From contig JADJPN010000003.1 of NCBI GenBank assembly GCA_016713235.1, forward strand, positions 186,001-250,000: a stretch of 64,000 nucleotides of DNA. Reading direction: 5' to 3'. Shown in pieces: positions 17,381 through 26,222 of the stretch. Origin of the DNA: Hyphomicrobiales bacterium. GTDB lineage: Bacteria > Pseudomonadota > Alphaproteobacteria > Rhizobiales > Xanthobacteraceae. Positions within the stretch are counted from its first letter, which is position 1. Each line of letters begins with the position of its first letter. Position numbers and translations under genes: made by a program. The notes beneath the pieces are model-generated. The model did not search any database and was not told the DNA's origin. It saw nothing but the letters and a program-made list of their open reading frames with translations.

Positions 17381-18576
17381 TTTACCGGGTTGACCGGACG
17401 AACCGGATAGAACTGCGGGCCGACCACGCGCACCTTGCGCTTTCCATCCGGCTTTTCCGGGGGAAGCAGTGTTTCGGCGGTGGGCGTCGGTGTCGGCGGT
17501 TCGAACGCCGGCGCATTCGGATTCTTCGATTGCTGCTGCGGCTGCGCGAGCGGACCGATCTTCGGCTGCGAAAGCTGTTTCGAGCGCTGCTCGGTCACGA
17601 TGATGTCGCCGCGCTGAATCGTCTGGTCCTGCCCGAGCGCATCGGCCCAGCTTTGTCCCGGTCCACGGCAGGAGCAACCCGGATTGTACTCGGTGCGGTA
17701 TTTGAAAGCGTTCGGCAGCGCCGAATAGAACTGGCCGCCCAATGACACTGCCTGCTGAATGTCCTGACCCGGATTGTTGTAGATATAGAGCGCGACTTCC
17801 GCCGCCGGGCACTGCCGCTTGCAGAGCGCCTCGTCTTCGCCGAAGCGGGACTGCACGGTGGCAAAGCTGATCGGGAAGAACGCGCCGTCGCACATGCGCA
17901 CGCAAACTGTACGGAAGCCCTGACCCTCCATCGGAATGTCGTTCGGCGCGACATCCGGGTTCTCGTCGGTGTTACCGAACAGACGGTCGAGGAAGCCGCG
18001 CGGCCGCTGCTGCGGAACGGCCGCGTTGCGATACTGCGGGCCGCAGTTGTTCTGGTTGAGCGAGACGAGAATCTGCCGGCGCTGGAGGTCGCGTGTGTAG
18101 TTCGCGTCGGCGTTGCCGCCGCGAATTTGCGAAACTTCCTGCTGCATCCGGTCTAGGTTCGCACGCATGCGGTCGATCTGCGGCTCGAGCTGGTTGCACT
18201 GCTCGGGACGCTGACTGCCGCCGAAGATGAAGAAGCCTCGGCGGTCGCAGCCCAGACGGCGCGCAGTGCCGATCGCCTGATCGAGTTCCTGCCGCTGTTT
18301 GAAGATCGCGTCTTCGTAGCGGGAGAGCTGTTCGTTGCTCGTGCCCGCCGGGCCGCGGTTCACCTGTGCAAGCGCCGCTTCGAGGCGCTGGCAGGTCGCA
18401 CTCGCAGCATTGTTCTGAAACTGCTGATTCTGCTGCTGGGGGTAGGGCTGCGTTTGGTAGTTGGGCTGCTGGGGCGAGTTCGGGATATTGGCAGGCGGCA
18501 ACGGCTGCGCCGCCGCCGCGCCCATGAGCGCCACGAGAGTCGCGATAGCCAGGCTGTTACGCCGCTCCAGAGCCAT
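17377..18576 (-). CDS. DUF2865 domain exported protein
   Basis: A 399-residue protein with a Sec signal peptide (cleavage after AAAAQ, near residue 24), a Gln/Pro/Asn-rich linker (residues 30-55), a coiled region (60-160) and a Cys-rich DUF2865 domain (about 195-320, with VCVRMCDGAFFPIS and CKRQCPAAEVALY). The C-terminus is Pro-rich. The many paired Cys suggest disulfides in the periplasm. DUF2865 is common in Rhizobiales, and its function is unknown. It is convergent with gltX, the stop codons overlapping. Confidence 0.85.
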   Translation of the reverse strand: MALERRNSLAIATLVALMGAAAAQPLPPANIPNSPQQPNYQTQPYPQQQNQQFQNNAASATCQRLEAALAQVNRGPAGTSNEQLSRYEDAIFKQRQELDQAIGTARRLGCDRRGFFIFGGSQRPEQCNQLEPQIDRMRANLDRMQQEVSQIRGGNADANYTRDLQRRQILVSLNQNNCGPQYRNAAVPQQRPRGFLDRLFGNTDENPDVAPNDIPMEGQGFRTVCVRMCDGAFFPISFATVQSRFGEDEALCKRQCPAAEVALYIYNNPGQDIQQAVSLGGQFYSALPNAFKYRTEYNPGCSCRGPGQSWADALGQDQTIQRGDIIVTEQRSKQLSQPKIGPLAQPQQQSKNPNAPAFEPPTPTPTAETLLPPEKPDGKRKVRVVGPQFYPVRPVNPVN

Positions 18577-18642
18577 GAATCTTGCCGCTTCTCAGAAGGA
18601 TTCGCCGCTAAAACACAGAATAACGTGACCGAATGATGGTGG

Positions 18643-19272
18643 CTATTCGGCATCTGGTTGCGCCGCGGGCGCCGCGGCGGCGAAGGCGGGGTTGCTCTGG
18701 CAGGCCGCGTCCGCGGCCACGATCCTCGGGAACTTCGCCATATCGACCTTGTAGCGCCGGGCATTGAAGACCTGCGGGACGAGGCAGATGTCGGCAAGCG
18801 TCGGCTGCGCGCCGAAGCAGTATGGTGCGGGGTCGATCATGCGCTCGACCGCGGAGAAACCGTCCTCGATCCAGTGCCGCGTCCAGGCATCGACTGTTTC
18901 CAGATCGAGATTAAGTTGCTTCAGGAGGTAGTTGCGCGGCCCGGTATTGCCGAGCGGATGCACATCCATCGCGATGATGTGCGCGACTTCGCGCACGCGC
19001 GCGCGCATCAATGGGTCGGTGGGCAGGAGCGGCGGCTGCGGGTGTGTTTCGTCCAGCCATTCGATGATGGCGAGCGACTGAATCAGGATTTCGTCGTTGT
19101 CCGTCTTCAAGGCCGGCACCCGCGTCTGCGGGTTGATCGAGATGAAGGGCTCTTCTTTGTGTTTGCCCTTCACGAGATGGATGCCGATGGTCTGGTAGGA
19201 TAGACCTTTGAGCGCCAGCGCGATGCGGACGCGGTAGCTCGCCGACGAGCGGAAGTAAGAATAGAGCTGCAT
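18643..19272 (-). CDS. maiA: Maleylacetoacetate isomerase (zeta-class GST)
   Basis: A 209-residue zeta glutathione transferase that isomerises maleylacetoacetate to fumarylacetoacetate with glutathione, in homogentisate degradation. The zeta signature S-S-x-S-x-R (SSASYRVR, residues 9-16) provides the catalytic Ser, and the thioredoxin-fold cis-Pro region (RVPAL) and the C-terminal DICLVPQ segment are present. It lies in a catabolic region with hmgA and an FAH-family hydrolase 2-3 kb away on the other strand. It ends with an Ala-rich tail. A likely partner of that pathway. Confidence 0.93.
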   Translation of the reverse strand: MQLYSYFRSSASYRVRIALALKGLSYQTIGIHLVKGKHKEEPFISINPQTRVPALKTDNDEILIQSLAIIEWLDETHPQPPLLPTDPLMRARVREVAHIIAMDVHPLGNTGPRNYLLKQLNLDLETVDAWTRHWIEDGFSAVERMIDPAPYCFGAQPTLADICLVPQVFNARRYKVDMAKFPRIVAADAACQSNPAFAAAAPAAQPDAE

Positions 19273-19377
19273 GTAACTTCATCGCACAAACAGCGCGAGA
19301 TTCAAGCGCTGGCTAGGCGAGCTGGAATACCGCCACGGAAGTGATCGTTTTCTTTTCCGTGTAGCGGAGGAGCCGTT

Positions 19378-20028
19378 TCAGTTTGACGGCAATTTGCTCA
19401 TGCGCGACTTCATCGCGTCCGCGACTTCGCGATCCGCTGCCCGTTCCGACAGCGTAAGGCCCGCGACAACGCCTTCCTGATCGGCTGCGCTACGGTTCTG
19501 GTTCAGCTTCGCTTTGCCTTCAATCGATTCGACATGCAGCCGGACGCCGACAATGCCCTTGATCTGGCGTGCGATGAAATCATCCGGCGCGTCGGAAACC
19601 TGCCACGGCTTCTCGAACCGTTCCTCAAAACGCTTGGTCAGCATCTCGACCTGCGCACGCAACGCATCGGCATCTTCGAAAATCTCGAGCCGCCCGCGCG
19701 CAACGATCATCGAGTAGTTCCAGGTCGGCACGACTTTTCCGTGTTCCCGCTTGGATGGGTAATAGGACGGCGACACATAAGCATCCGCCCCCATGAAGAT
19801 CGCGATTGCGGGGATCGAAAGATCGCTCTCGCGCCATTGCGGATTGGCCCGCGCGAGATGGCCCGCGATCAGACCATGCTGGCCGGCATTCGGATCGAAG
19901 ATAATCGGAAGCTTGCTGACGATAGGGCCATTGGCGCCGACGGAAATCAAGGTCGTCAAACCCGACGCTGCAATCTGCGCTTGCAGGGCAGGAAGATCGC
20001 TCTCGCGAAATGCGGGCGGGATATACAT
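19378..20028 (-). CDS. PaiB-family FMN-binding regulator
   Basis: A 216-residue protein of the PaiB family (FMN-binding split barrel). It starts MYIPPAFRE, the classic PaiB beginning, and contains HLARANPQW and VPTWNYSMIVARG motifs that bind the flavin, with a C-terminal IVGVRLHVESIEGKAKLNQNR block. PaiB in Bacillus represses sporulation and protease genes, but most homologues are uncharacterised and may be enzymes. Here it lies 6 bp downstream of the MarR-type gene on the same strand, so they are likely co-transcribed. Confidence 0.87.
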   Translation of the reverse strand: MYIPPAFRESDLPALQAQIAASGLTTLISVGANGPIVSKLPIIFDPNAGQHGLIAGHLARANPQWRESDLSIPAIAIFMGADAYVSPSYYPSKREHGKVVPTWNYSMIVARGRLEIFEDADALRAQVEMLTKRFEERFEKPWQVSDAPDDFIARQIKGIVGVRLHVESIEGKAKLNQNRSAADQEGVVAGLTLSERAADREVADAMKSRMSKLPSN

Positions 20029-20034
20029 CGCAGC

Positions 20035-20523
20035 TTAGTCCGCTAGTTCAGCGGCCGTATCGGCGAGCGCAGCCGCGCGCGCCGTCACTGTGTCGAGCAC
20101 CCGCTCGAAGGCTGCGCGATCTTCGGCCGAAACCTCGCCGAACATGCGCTGCGAAAGCGCCAGCGCGGATGGTGCAATCGATTCGTAGACCTCAAGCCCG
20201 CCTGGGCTGAGAGAAAGAAATGCTTCACGCTTGTCCTCGCGGTTCGCACGTTTCGCGAGCATCTTCCTCTTTGTGAGCGTCGCGACGGCGCGCGATACCT
20301 TGGTCTTGTGCATATGGCTGCGCGCGCCGATCTGCTTCGCGGTCATGGTGCCGAATTCGCCGAGTTGCGCGATCACGCGCCACTCCGCGATGCCAATTCC
20401 GTATTTCGTCGCGTAGGTCCGCGCGGTGGCCTGGCTTACGAGGTTCGCCGCCACCACCAACCGGTAAGGCAGAAAACTTTCGAGCCTGAGCACGAAACCT
20501 CTAGCGTTTGACATTGGTTTCAT
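20035..20523 (-). CDS. MarR-family transcriptional regulator (probable homogentisate regulator)
   Basis: A 162-residue winged-helix MarR regulator. The recognition helix lies in MTAKQIGARSHMHKTKVSRAVATL (about residues 59-82), followed by the wing KRANREDKREAFLSLSPGG, a canonical MarR wing. Starts at ATG 20523 or ATG 20514 are possible. It is divergent from hmgA with 78 bp between the starts, an arrangement typical of a local regulator that controls both sides. Control of the homogentisate operon is inferred from position. A TTTGT-N11-ACAAA inverted repeat (20523-20543) overlaps its start. Confidence 0.87.
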   Translation of the reverse strand: MKPMSNARGFVLRLESFLPYRLVVAANLVSQATARTYATKYGIGIAEWRVIAQLGEFGTMTAKQIGARSHMHKTKVSRAVATLTKRKMLAKRANREDKREAFLSLSPGGLEVYESIAPSALALSQRMFGEVSAEDRAAFERVLDTVTARAAALADTAAELAD

Positions 20524-20570
20524 TTGTAACTACTTTGCACAAAACATTCAGTGCGACAATAGTCAAAACG

Positions 20571-20597
20571 AAATCGCGAGCAATCGCGAAAGGAGAA
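20571..20597 (+). promoter_or_regulatory. hmgA leader hairpin and ribosome binding site
   Basis: TCGCGA-GCAA-TCGCGA (20574-20589) is a perfect 6-bp stem closed by a GNRA-type tetraloop, placed directly before the AGGAG ribosome site at 20591-20595. Such a hairpin could modulate translation start or transcript stability. It may equally be chance in GC-rich DNA. Confidence 0.35.
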
Positions 20598-20601
20598 CGC
20601 C

Positions 20602-21978
20602 ATGGCGAGCGACCGCAGAAACGCACCCGCAGAAACCCGCAAACCTACGCCCGAGATCGAGAGCGCGATCATCCCGGGATACATGTCGGGCTTCGGCAAC
20701 AGCTTCGAAACCGAGGCGCTGCCGGGTGCGCTGCCGATCGGCCGTAATTCGCCGCAGAAAGTGAACTACGGCCTTTATGCCGAGCAGCTTTCCGGCTCAC
20801 CCTTCACCGCGCCGCAGGCCACGAACCAACGCTCATGGCTCTATCGAATCAACGCGGGCGTCCGCCACACTTCGCGATTCGAGCGCATCGACCGCGGCAA
20901 CATCTGCACCGCGCCGGAGCGCGACGATACCGAAATGCCGATCGGGCAGTTGCGCTGGTCGCCCATGGAAATGCCGAAAGAGAAGACCACTTTCGTGAAT
21001 GGCCTGCGCACGGTCACGGTCGCGGGCGATTGCGAGTCGATGAACGGCATGGCCGCGCACATGCTGTTCGTGAACGAGTCGATGAGCCGCGAGCATTTCT
21101 TCAATGCAGATGGCGAATTTCTGATCGTCGCACAGGAAAATTCGCTGCGCTTCCGCACCGAGTTCGGCCTGATCGATATTGGCCCCGGCGAAATCTGCAT
21201 CATTCCGCGCGGCGTGATCTTCCGCGTCGAACTTCTGGACGGTCCGGCGCGTGCGTATGTTTGCGAAAACTATGGCGGCGCTTTCACGCTGCCGGATCGC
21301 GGCCCGATCGGCGCGAACTGTCTCGCCAACCCACGCGATTTCCATACGCCGGTGGCGGCCTATGAAGATGTAGAAGGCAAGCACACGCTCTACGTGAAGT
21401 GGGGCGGGGAGATGTACCGGACCGAAACCAACCACTCGCCGATCGATGTCGTCGCATGGCATGGAAATTATTACCCCTACAAATACAATCTGCGGCACTT
21501 CTCGCCGGTTGGCGCGATTCTGTTCGATCATCCCGATCCGTCGATCTTCACGGTGTTGACCTCGCCATCGGAAACGCCGGGCACTTCGAACATCGACTTT
21601 GTGATTTTCCCCGAGCGCTGGGGTGTTGCGGAAAACACGTTCCGGCCGCCGTGGTATCACCGCAACATCATGTCGGAGTTCATGGGCCTCGTGTACGGCG
21701 TCTACGATGCCAAGCCCGAAGGCTTCACGCCCGGCGGCATCAGCTTGCACAACACCATGCTGCCGCACGGCCCGGACGTCGACGCGTTCGAAGATGCAAG
21801 CAACACCGAGTTGAAACCGGTGAAGCTCTCGAACACGCTCGCCTTCATGTTCGAAACGCGTTTCCGCCAACGTGTGACGAAGTTCGCGGCGAAGTCGCCG
21901 GCCTTGCAGGACGATTACATCGACTGCTGGAGCGGCTTGAAAAAACACTTCGACCCAAACCGGCGCGAGCCCAAATAA
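20602..21978 (+). CDS. hmgA: Homogentisate 1,2-dioxygenase
   Basis: A 458-residue homogentisate 1,2-dioxygenase, which opens the ring of homogentisate to maleylacetoacetate with Fe(II) and O2 during tyrosine and phenylalanine breakdown. The N-terminal GYMSGFGNSFETEALPGALP block is diagnostic. Iron ligands can be placed as H353 and E359 in WYHRNIMSE and H389 in LPHGPD. Full family length. An AGGAG site precedes ATG 20602. It heads a plus-strand operon with an FAH-family hydrolase 19 bp downstream, and its maleylacetoacetate product is the substrate of MaiA encoded nearby. Confidence 0.97.
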   Translation: MASDRRNAPAETRKPTPEIESAIIPGYMSGFGNSFETEALPGALPIGRNSPQKVNYGLYAEQLSGSPFTAPQATNQRSWLYRINAGVRHTSRFERIDRGNICTAPERDDTEMPIGQLRWSPMEMPKEKTTFVNGLRTVTVAGDCESMNGMAAHMLFVNESMSREHFFNADGEFLIVAQENSLRFRTEFGLIDIGPGEICIIPRGVIFRVELLDGPARAYVCENYGGAFTLPDRGPIGANCLANPRDFHTPVAAYEDVEGKHTLYVKWGGEMYRTETNHSPIDVVAWHGNYYPYKYNLRHFSPVGAILFDHPDPSIFTVLTSPSETPGTSNIDFVIFPERWGVAENTFRPPWYHRNIMSEFMGLVYGVYDAKPEGFTPGGISLHNTMLPHGPDVDAFEDASNTELKPVKLSNTLAFMFETRFRQRVTKFAAKSPALQDDYIDCWSGLKKHFDPNRREPK

Positions 21979-21997
21979 CATATTAAAGAGAAAAATA

Positions 21998-22996
21998 ATG
22001 AAGCTTGCGTCGTTGAATGAAGGCCGTGACGGGCGGCTCGTCATCGTGTCGCGCGACCTTAAGCGTTACGCCGACGCGGCGGCGTCTTTACAGGTTGCGC
22101 TCGAAAACTGGAGTGAAGCGGAGCCGGAGCTTCGCGAGATCGCGCAAGCACTGGAGGCGGGCAAGGTCGACGATCACCCGTTTAATCCGGAGGAGTGTGC
22201 GGCGCCGCTGCCGCGCTCCTATGGCTGGGCGGACGGCTCTGCTTACGTCAACCATGTCGAGCTGGTGCGTAAGGCTCGTAACGCCGAGATGCCGCAGAGC
22301 TTCTGGACCGACGCGCTCATGTATCGCGGCGGTTCGGATCGTTTTCTCGGACCTCGCGAGCCTTCGCGTTTTGCCGATCAGGCATGGGGCATCGATTTCG
22401 AGGCGGAAGTCGCCGTTATCGTCGATGACGTGCCGATGGGTGTAAGCGCGGAAGAAGCGCGCAAGAAAATCCTGCTCGTGCTGCTTGTCAACGATGTCAG
22501 CCTGCGCAACCTCATCCCCGGTGAACTGGCCAAGGGTTTCGGCTTCTTTCAGTCGAAAGCGCCGACGGCTTTCTCGCCGGTCGCGGTTACGCCGGACGAA
22601 CTCGGCGAAGCGTGGGATGGCGGCACGCTGAATTTGCCGCTACTTTCTTATTTGAACGGCAAGCTTTTCGGAAAACCGAATGCGAAGACCGACATGACGT
22701 TCGACTTCGGCAAGCTGATCTCGCATGCTGCGCGCACGCGGCCGCTCTCGGCTGGCATGATCATCGGCTCCGGTACAGTCTCGAACAAAGACGCCGATGG
22801 CGGCCCGGGCAGAACGGTGGAGGAGGGCGGCGTCGGCTATTCCTGCATCGCTGAAATCCGCGCGGTCGAGACTATCCGTAGCGGGAAACCCTCGACGCCG
22901 TTTCTCTCATTCGGCGACAGCGTGAAAATCGAAATGCTCGACGCGGCCGGCAAATCCATCTTTGGCGCGATCGATCACAAAGTGGAAAAGGCGTGA
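21998..22996 (+). CDS. Fumarylacetoacetate hydrolase family protein
   Basis: A 332-residue FAH-family enzyme. The catalytic-domain core is seen in the metal-site stretch WGIDFEAEVAVIVDD, LVNDVSLRN, FQSKAPTAFSP and GTVSNKD. Directly after hmgA it is the expected last enzyme of the route, cleaving fumarylacetoacetate to fumarate and acetoacetate. It belongs to the shorter bacterial FAH type rather than the 420-residue eukaryotic type, so the role rests on its place beside hmgA and maiA. The stop codon overlaps the next start (TGATG). Confidence 0.9.
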   Translation: MKLASLNEGRDGRLVIVSRDLKRYADAAASLQVALENWSEAEPELREIAQALEAGKVDDHPFNPEECAAPLPRSYGWADGSAYVNHVELVRKARNAEMPQSFWTDALMYRGGSDRFLGPREPSRFADQAWGIDFEAEVAVIVDDVPMGVSAEEARKKILLVLLVNDVSLRNLIPGELAKGFGFFQSKAPTAFSPVAVTPDELGEAWDGGTLNLPLLSYLNGKLFGKPNAKTDMTFDFGKLISHAARTRPLSAGMIIGSGTVSNKDADGGPGRTVEEGGVGYSCIAEIRAVETIRSGKPSTPFLSFGDSVKIEMLDAAGKSIFGAIDHKVEKA

Positions 22997-23943
22997 TGGC
23001 AAACTTTGCTTCGACCGGCGATCTCTCCGAAAAGAAAGTCACCTTCGAGGAGATTGGCCGCGATCTATACGCCTTCACGGCGGAAGGCGATCCGAATTCC
23101 GGCATTATCGTCGGTGACGACGGCGTCATGGTGATCGATGCGCAGGCAACGCCGGTTATGGCGAAAGATGTCATCGCGCGCGTCAAGAAGGTCACGGACA
23201 AGCCGATAACGCACGTCCTGCTTACGCACTATCATGCCGTGCGCGTACTCGGCGCTTCTGCTTACAACGCGAAAGCGATTCTGGCCTCGGACGCAACGCG
23301 CGATCTGATCGCGGAGCGTGGCAAGCAGGATATGGACTCGGAGATCGGAAGATTTCCCAGATTGTTCCGCGCGCAGGAATCGATTCCCGGTTTGACCTGG
23401 CCGACGGTCACGTTCCCGCGTGAAATGACGGTCTGGCTCGGCGAGCGAGAGATAAGAATCCGTCACATTGGCCGCGGTCATACCGCGGGCGATGTCGTGG
23501 CCTATGTCCCTGACGCGAATGTCGTGTTCTCCGGCGATCTCGTCGAGTATCACTCCGCCTGCTATTGCGGCGACGCGCATCTGATGGATTGGCCCAATAC
23601 GTTGAACAAGCTGGCCGAATTCGGCGCCGCCGCGCTGGTTCCGGGCCGTGGCGCGGCGCTTAAATCCGCTGCCGAGGTCGGAGAGGGAATCAAGCTCACA
23701 AAAGCCTTCCTGTCCGACCTTTACGACAGTATCTCCCCCGTGGCGGCGAAAGGCGGCACCCTGAAAGATGCCTGGAATGCCGCACGCGCGGCCATGGACA
23801 CAAAATACGCAACATTCGCGATCTACGAGCATTGTATGCCGTTCAATGTTTCGCGCGCCTATGACGAAGCCAGGGGTATCGACCACCCGGTGATCTGGAC
23901 TGCCGAACGCGACCGCGAAATGTGGAAGGCGCTACAGGATTAA
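22996..23943 (+). CDS. Metallo-beta-lactamase fold protein with altered metal motif
   Basis: A 315-residue MBL-fold protein. The fold's landmarks are present: GIIVGDDGVMVIDAQATP, VLLTHYHAVRVLGAS, RHIGRGHTAGDVVAYVPDANVVFSGDLVEYHS. The usual zinc motif H-x-H-x-D-H appears as H-Y-H-A-V-R, so the Asp and third His are absent, while the later His (GHTAGD) and the Asp of FSGDLVE remain. It may bind a single metal or act on a different substrate. Its start overlaps the FAH stop, so it is translationally coupled in the homogentisate operon. Role unknown; clean-up of a pathway thioester or lactone is a guess. Confidence 0.82.
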   Translation: MANFASTGDLSEKKVTFEEIGRDLYAFTAEGDPNSGIIVGDDGVMVIDAQATPVMAKDVIARVKKVTDKPITHVLLTHYHAVRVLGASAYNAKAILASDATRDLIAERGKQDMDSEIGRFPRLFRAQESIPGLTWPTVTFPREMTVWLGEREIRIRHIGRGHTAGDVVAYVPDANVVFSGDLVEYHSACYCGDAHLMDWPNTLNKLAEFGAAALVPGRGAALKSAAEVGEGIKLTKAFLSDLYDSISPVAAKGGTLKDAWNAARAAMDTKYATFAIYEHCMPFNVSRAYDEARGIDHPVIWTAERDREMWKALQD

Positions 23944-23960
23944 CTTCGAGAGAAAGAACC

Positions 23961-24419
23961 ATGCGCGCCATTTTTGCTTTTCTGCTCTTTGCTGCATTCA
24001 CCGTTTCTGCTTCAGCACAGGTGCAAAAAGCCAGGTCGCGGGAAGAATTGATGCTGCAGGTGTTGCAGGCGGCGCTTGGCGACATTCAAACCGCGCGTTG
24101 CGGCAGCGACCGCTGTGCGCCGGCTACGGCGGAAGAAAAGAAAAATCCGCCGCTTTCGTTGACCGAAACGAGCCAGGTTTTCGGACGCGGCTTGTTCAGC
24201 GGCGGTGCCAATATTTGCCGGCTCGATTGGAACAAGCGCAATTACGCGCCGATGATGGCCTTCTGGCAGAAGCAGAAAAAGAACGAACGTCAGCTCGCGT
24301 TGATCAGCATCATCCACCAAATCGCTATGCAGCAGATTCAGAATCAGGTTGGTGCGAACTGTCCGGACGCGATGAAGAAGGACGTGGAGTCCAAACTGGA
24401 TTTCAAGCCGCGGAGTTAA
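23961..24419 (+). CDS. Small exported protein of unknown function
   Basis: A 152-residue protein with a signal peptide (MRAIFAFLLFAAFTVSASA, cleavage near residue 20). The mature part has three or four Cys (CGSDRCAP, NICRLDW, NCPDAM) which could form disulfides. ATG 23961 is preferred over the upstream frame start because the signal peptide then begins at residue 1 and a GAGAG site precedes it. It sits inside the homogentisate operon between the MBL protein and the monooxygenase. I do not recognise a family. Confidence 0.75.
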   Translation: MRAIFAFLLFAAFTVSASAQVQKARSREELMLQVLQAALGDIQTARCGSDRCAPATAEEKKNPPLSLTETSQVFGRGLFSGGANICRLDWNKRNYAPMMAFWQKQKKNERQLALISIIHQIAMQQIQNQVGANCPDAMKKDVESKLDFKPRS

Positions 24420-24432
24420 CAGAGCAGGCACG

Positions 24433-26031
24433 ATGGGGGCACGGAAATCAGTCTATCAGTTCGGCTATCGCCGCAGTATTGATCAGGACTCGAAGAACCC
24501 GGTTCGCCGTCCGGTCGTCATCGTTGGCGCGGGCCCCGTTGGTCTCACTGCCGCGATCGATCTTGCGCAACGCGGCATCCCATCCGTCATTCTCGACGAC
24601 GCCGACCGCATCGGCGAAGGTTCCCGTGCGATCTGTTTTTCCAAACGCTCGCTCGAGATCATGGACCGCTTGGGGCTGGGCGAGCGGCTGGTGGAGAAGG
24701 GCGTTACCTGGAAGGTCGGCAAGGTCTTTCTCGGCGAGCACCAGGTTTATGCGTTCGATCTCCTGCCGGAAGCCGGTCACAAGATGCCGGCCTTTATCAA
24801 TCTCCAGCAGTATTATCTTGAAGGGTATCTGGTCGAGCGCGCTGCGGAGTTGCCACTCATCGATCTGCGCTGGCGCAACCGTGTAACAGCGGTCGAGCAG
24901 CATGACGGCTTCGTTCGCCTGACGATCGAAACGCCCGAAGGCGAATACGCGCTGGATGCCGACTGGTGCCTTGCCTGCGACGGTGCGCGCTCCAAAGTGC
25001 GCGATTGTCTCGGCTTGAAGTTCGAAGGCCATACCTTCGAGGAACGTTTTCTGATCGCGGACGTGAAGATGTCCGCGGAGTACCCGACCGAGCGCTGGTT
25101 CTGGTTCGATCCGCCGTTCCATTCCGGCCAGTCCGCGCTGCTGCATCGTCAGCCCGACAATGTCTGGCGGATCGACTTGCAGCTTGGCCCCGACGCCGAT
25201 CCGGAAGCGGAAAGCAAGCCGGAGCGCGTGCTGCCTCGTCTCAAGCGCATGCTCGGCGACCGGCAGTTCGAGCTGGAATGGGTTTCGGTCTATCGCTTCA
25301 ATTGCGCCCGGCTCGGGAAATTCATGCACGAGCGCGTGATCTTCGTCGGCGATAGCGCGCATCAGGTGTCGCCGTTCGGCGCGCGCGGCGCGAACTCGGG
25401 CATTCAGGACGCCGAGAACCTGGTCTGGAAACTTGCGCTCATTTTGAAGGGCGAAGCGCCCCCAAGTCTGCTGGAAAGTTACGAACTCGAGCGAGGACAG
25501 GCAGCGGACGAAAACATCGGGCATTCGACGCGCTCGACTGATTTCATCGCGCCGCGTACGCCGCAGGAGCGTGTGCTACGTAACGCCGTATTGCAGTTAG
25601 CGCCGCATGCGCTCTTCGCCCGCCGCATGGTGAACTCGGGCAGGCTCTCGGTCGCCTCCGAATATGACTCGCCGCTCTCCACGCCGGATCGCGAAGCGTT
25701 CGGAGGCAGCGCAAAGCTCGGCTTGCCGGTGCCGGATGCGCCGTTGCATGACTCGAGCGGAAAGCCGCGCTTTCTCCTGCAAGCATTGTCGGGCGAATTC
25801 GAGCTTCTGTATTGTAAGGACGGCGCGCGCCCGAATGTGCCGGAAGGGTTGCGCCTCACCGTGATCGGCGAAGATCTGCTCGACCGCGAGGGAATCTTCG
25901 CTGAACGCTATGACGCAACGCCCGGCTCGGCATTCCTGTTGCGGCCGGATCATCATCTCTGCGCCCGGATGCGCCGTTATGACGAAGACCACATCCGCGA
26001 AGCGCTTGCCCGCGCCAAAGGTTTAAAATGA
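24433..26031 (+). CDS. FAD-dependent aromatic-ring monooxygenase
   Basis: A 532-residue class A flavoprotein hydroxylase related to MhpA/PheA-type enzymes. FAD loop VGAGPVGLTAA starts at residue 31, the DG-type motif is CDGARSKVRDCLGL, and the GD motif (VGDSAHQVSPFGARGANSG) is at about residue 307, all hallmarks of NAD(P)H-dependent aromatic hydroxylases. A C-terminal thioredoxin-like domain (about 430-532) is typical of phenol hydroxylase relatives. Placed behind hmgA, it probably feeds a hydroxylated phenylacetate or benzoate into the homogentisate route; the substrate is not settled by sequence. Its stop overlaps the next start (ATGA). Confidence 0.87.
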   Translation: MGARKSVYQFGYRRSIDQDSKNPVRRPVVIVGAGPVGLTAAIDLAQRGIPSVILDDADRIGEGSRAICFSKRSLEIMDRLGLGERLVEKGVTWKVGKVFLGEHQVYAFDLLPEAGHKMPAFINLQQYYLEGYLVERAAELPLIDLRWRNRVTAVEQHDGFVRLTIETPEGEYALDADWCLACDGARSKVRDCLGLKFEGHTFEERFLIADVKMSAEYPTERWFWFDPPFHSGQSALLHRQPDNVWRIDLQLGPDADPEAESKPERVLPRLKRMLGDRQFELEWVSVYRFNCARLGKFMHERVIFVGDSAHQVSPFGARGANSGIQDAENLVWKLALILKGEAPPSLLESYELERGQAADENIGHSTRSTDFIAPRTPQERVLRNAVLQLAPHALFARRMVNSGRLSVASEYDSPLSTPDREAFGGSAKLGLPVPDAPLHDSSGKPRFLLQALSGEFELLYCKDGARPNVPEGLRLTVIGEDLLDREGIFAERYDATPGSAFLLRPDHHLCARMRRYDEDHIREALARAKGLK

Positions 26032-26222
26032 CAGCGCTGAAAACCGAAAGCTCTTTTCCCAATCCCGATGCGGCTTACGAAACGCTGGTCGAGGCGCACC
26101 GCGGCGTTTCCGAGGCCGATAGCGCCGCGTTGAATGCGCGGCTTGTGTTGATTCTCTCAAATCACATCGGCGACCTTGCCGTGCTGAAAGAAGCGATCGC
26201 GCTCGCGAAGAAGGCTGGCTGA
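26028..26222 (+). CDS. DUF2783 domain protein
   Basis: A 64-residue helical protein of the DUF2783 family, recognisable by NARLVLILSNHIGDLAVLKEAIALA. Genes for it are regularly found right after this type of FAD monooxygenase, and here the start overlaps the monooxygenase stop by 4 bp, so it is translationally coupled. A small accessory or stabilising subunit of the hydroxylase is a fair guess. It is the last gene of the hmgA operon. Confidence 0.82.
   Translation: MTALKTESSFPNPDAAYETLVEAHRGVSEADSAALNARLVLILSNHIGDLAVLKEAIALAKKAG

Noticed and set aside
20833..22044. A 403-codon minus-strand frame opposite hmgA
   Set aside because: An antisense shadow of a conserved gene in GC-rich DNA; no ribosome site or domain seen.
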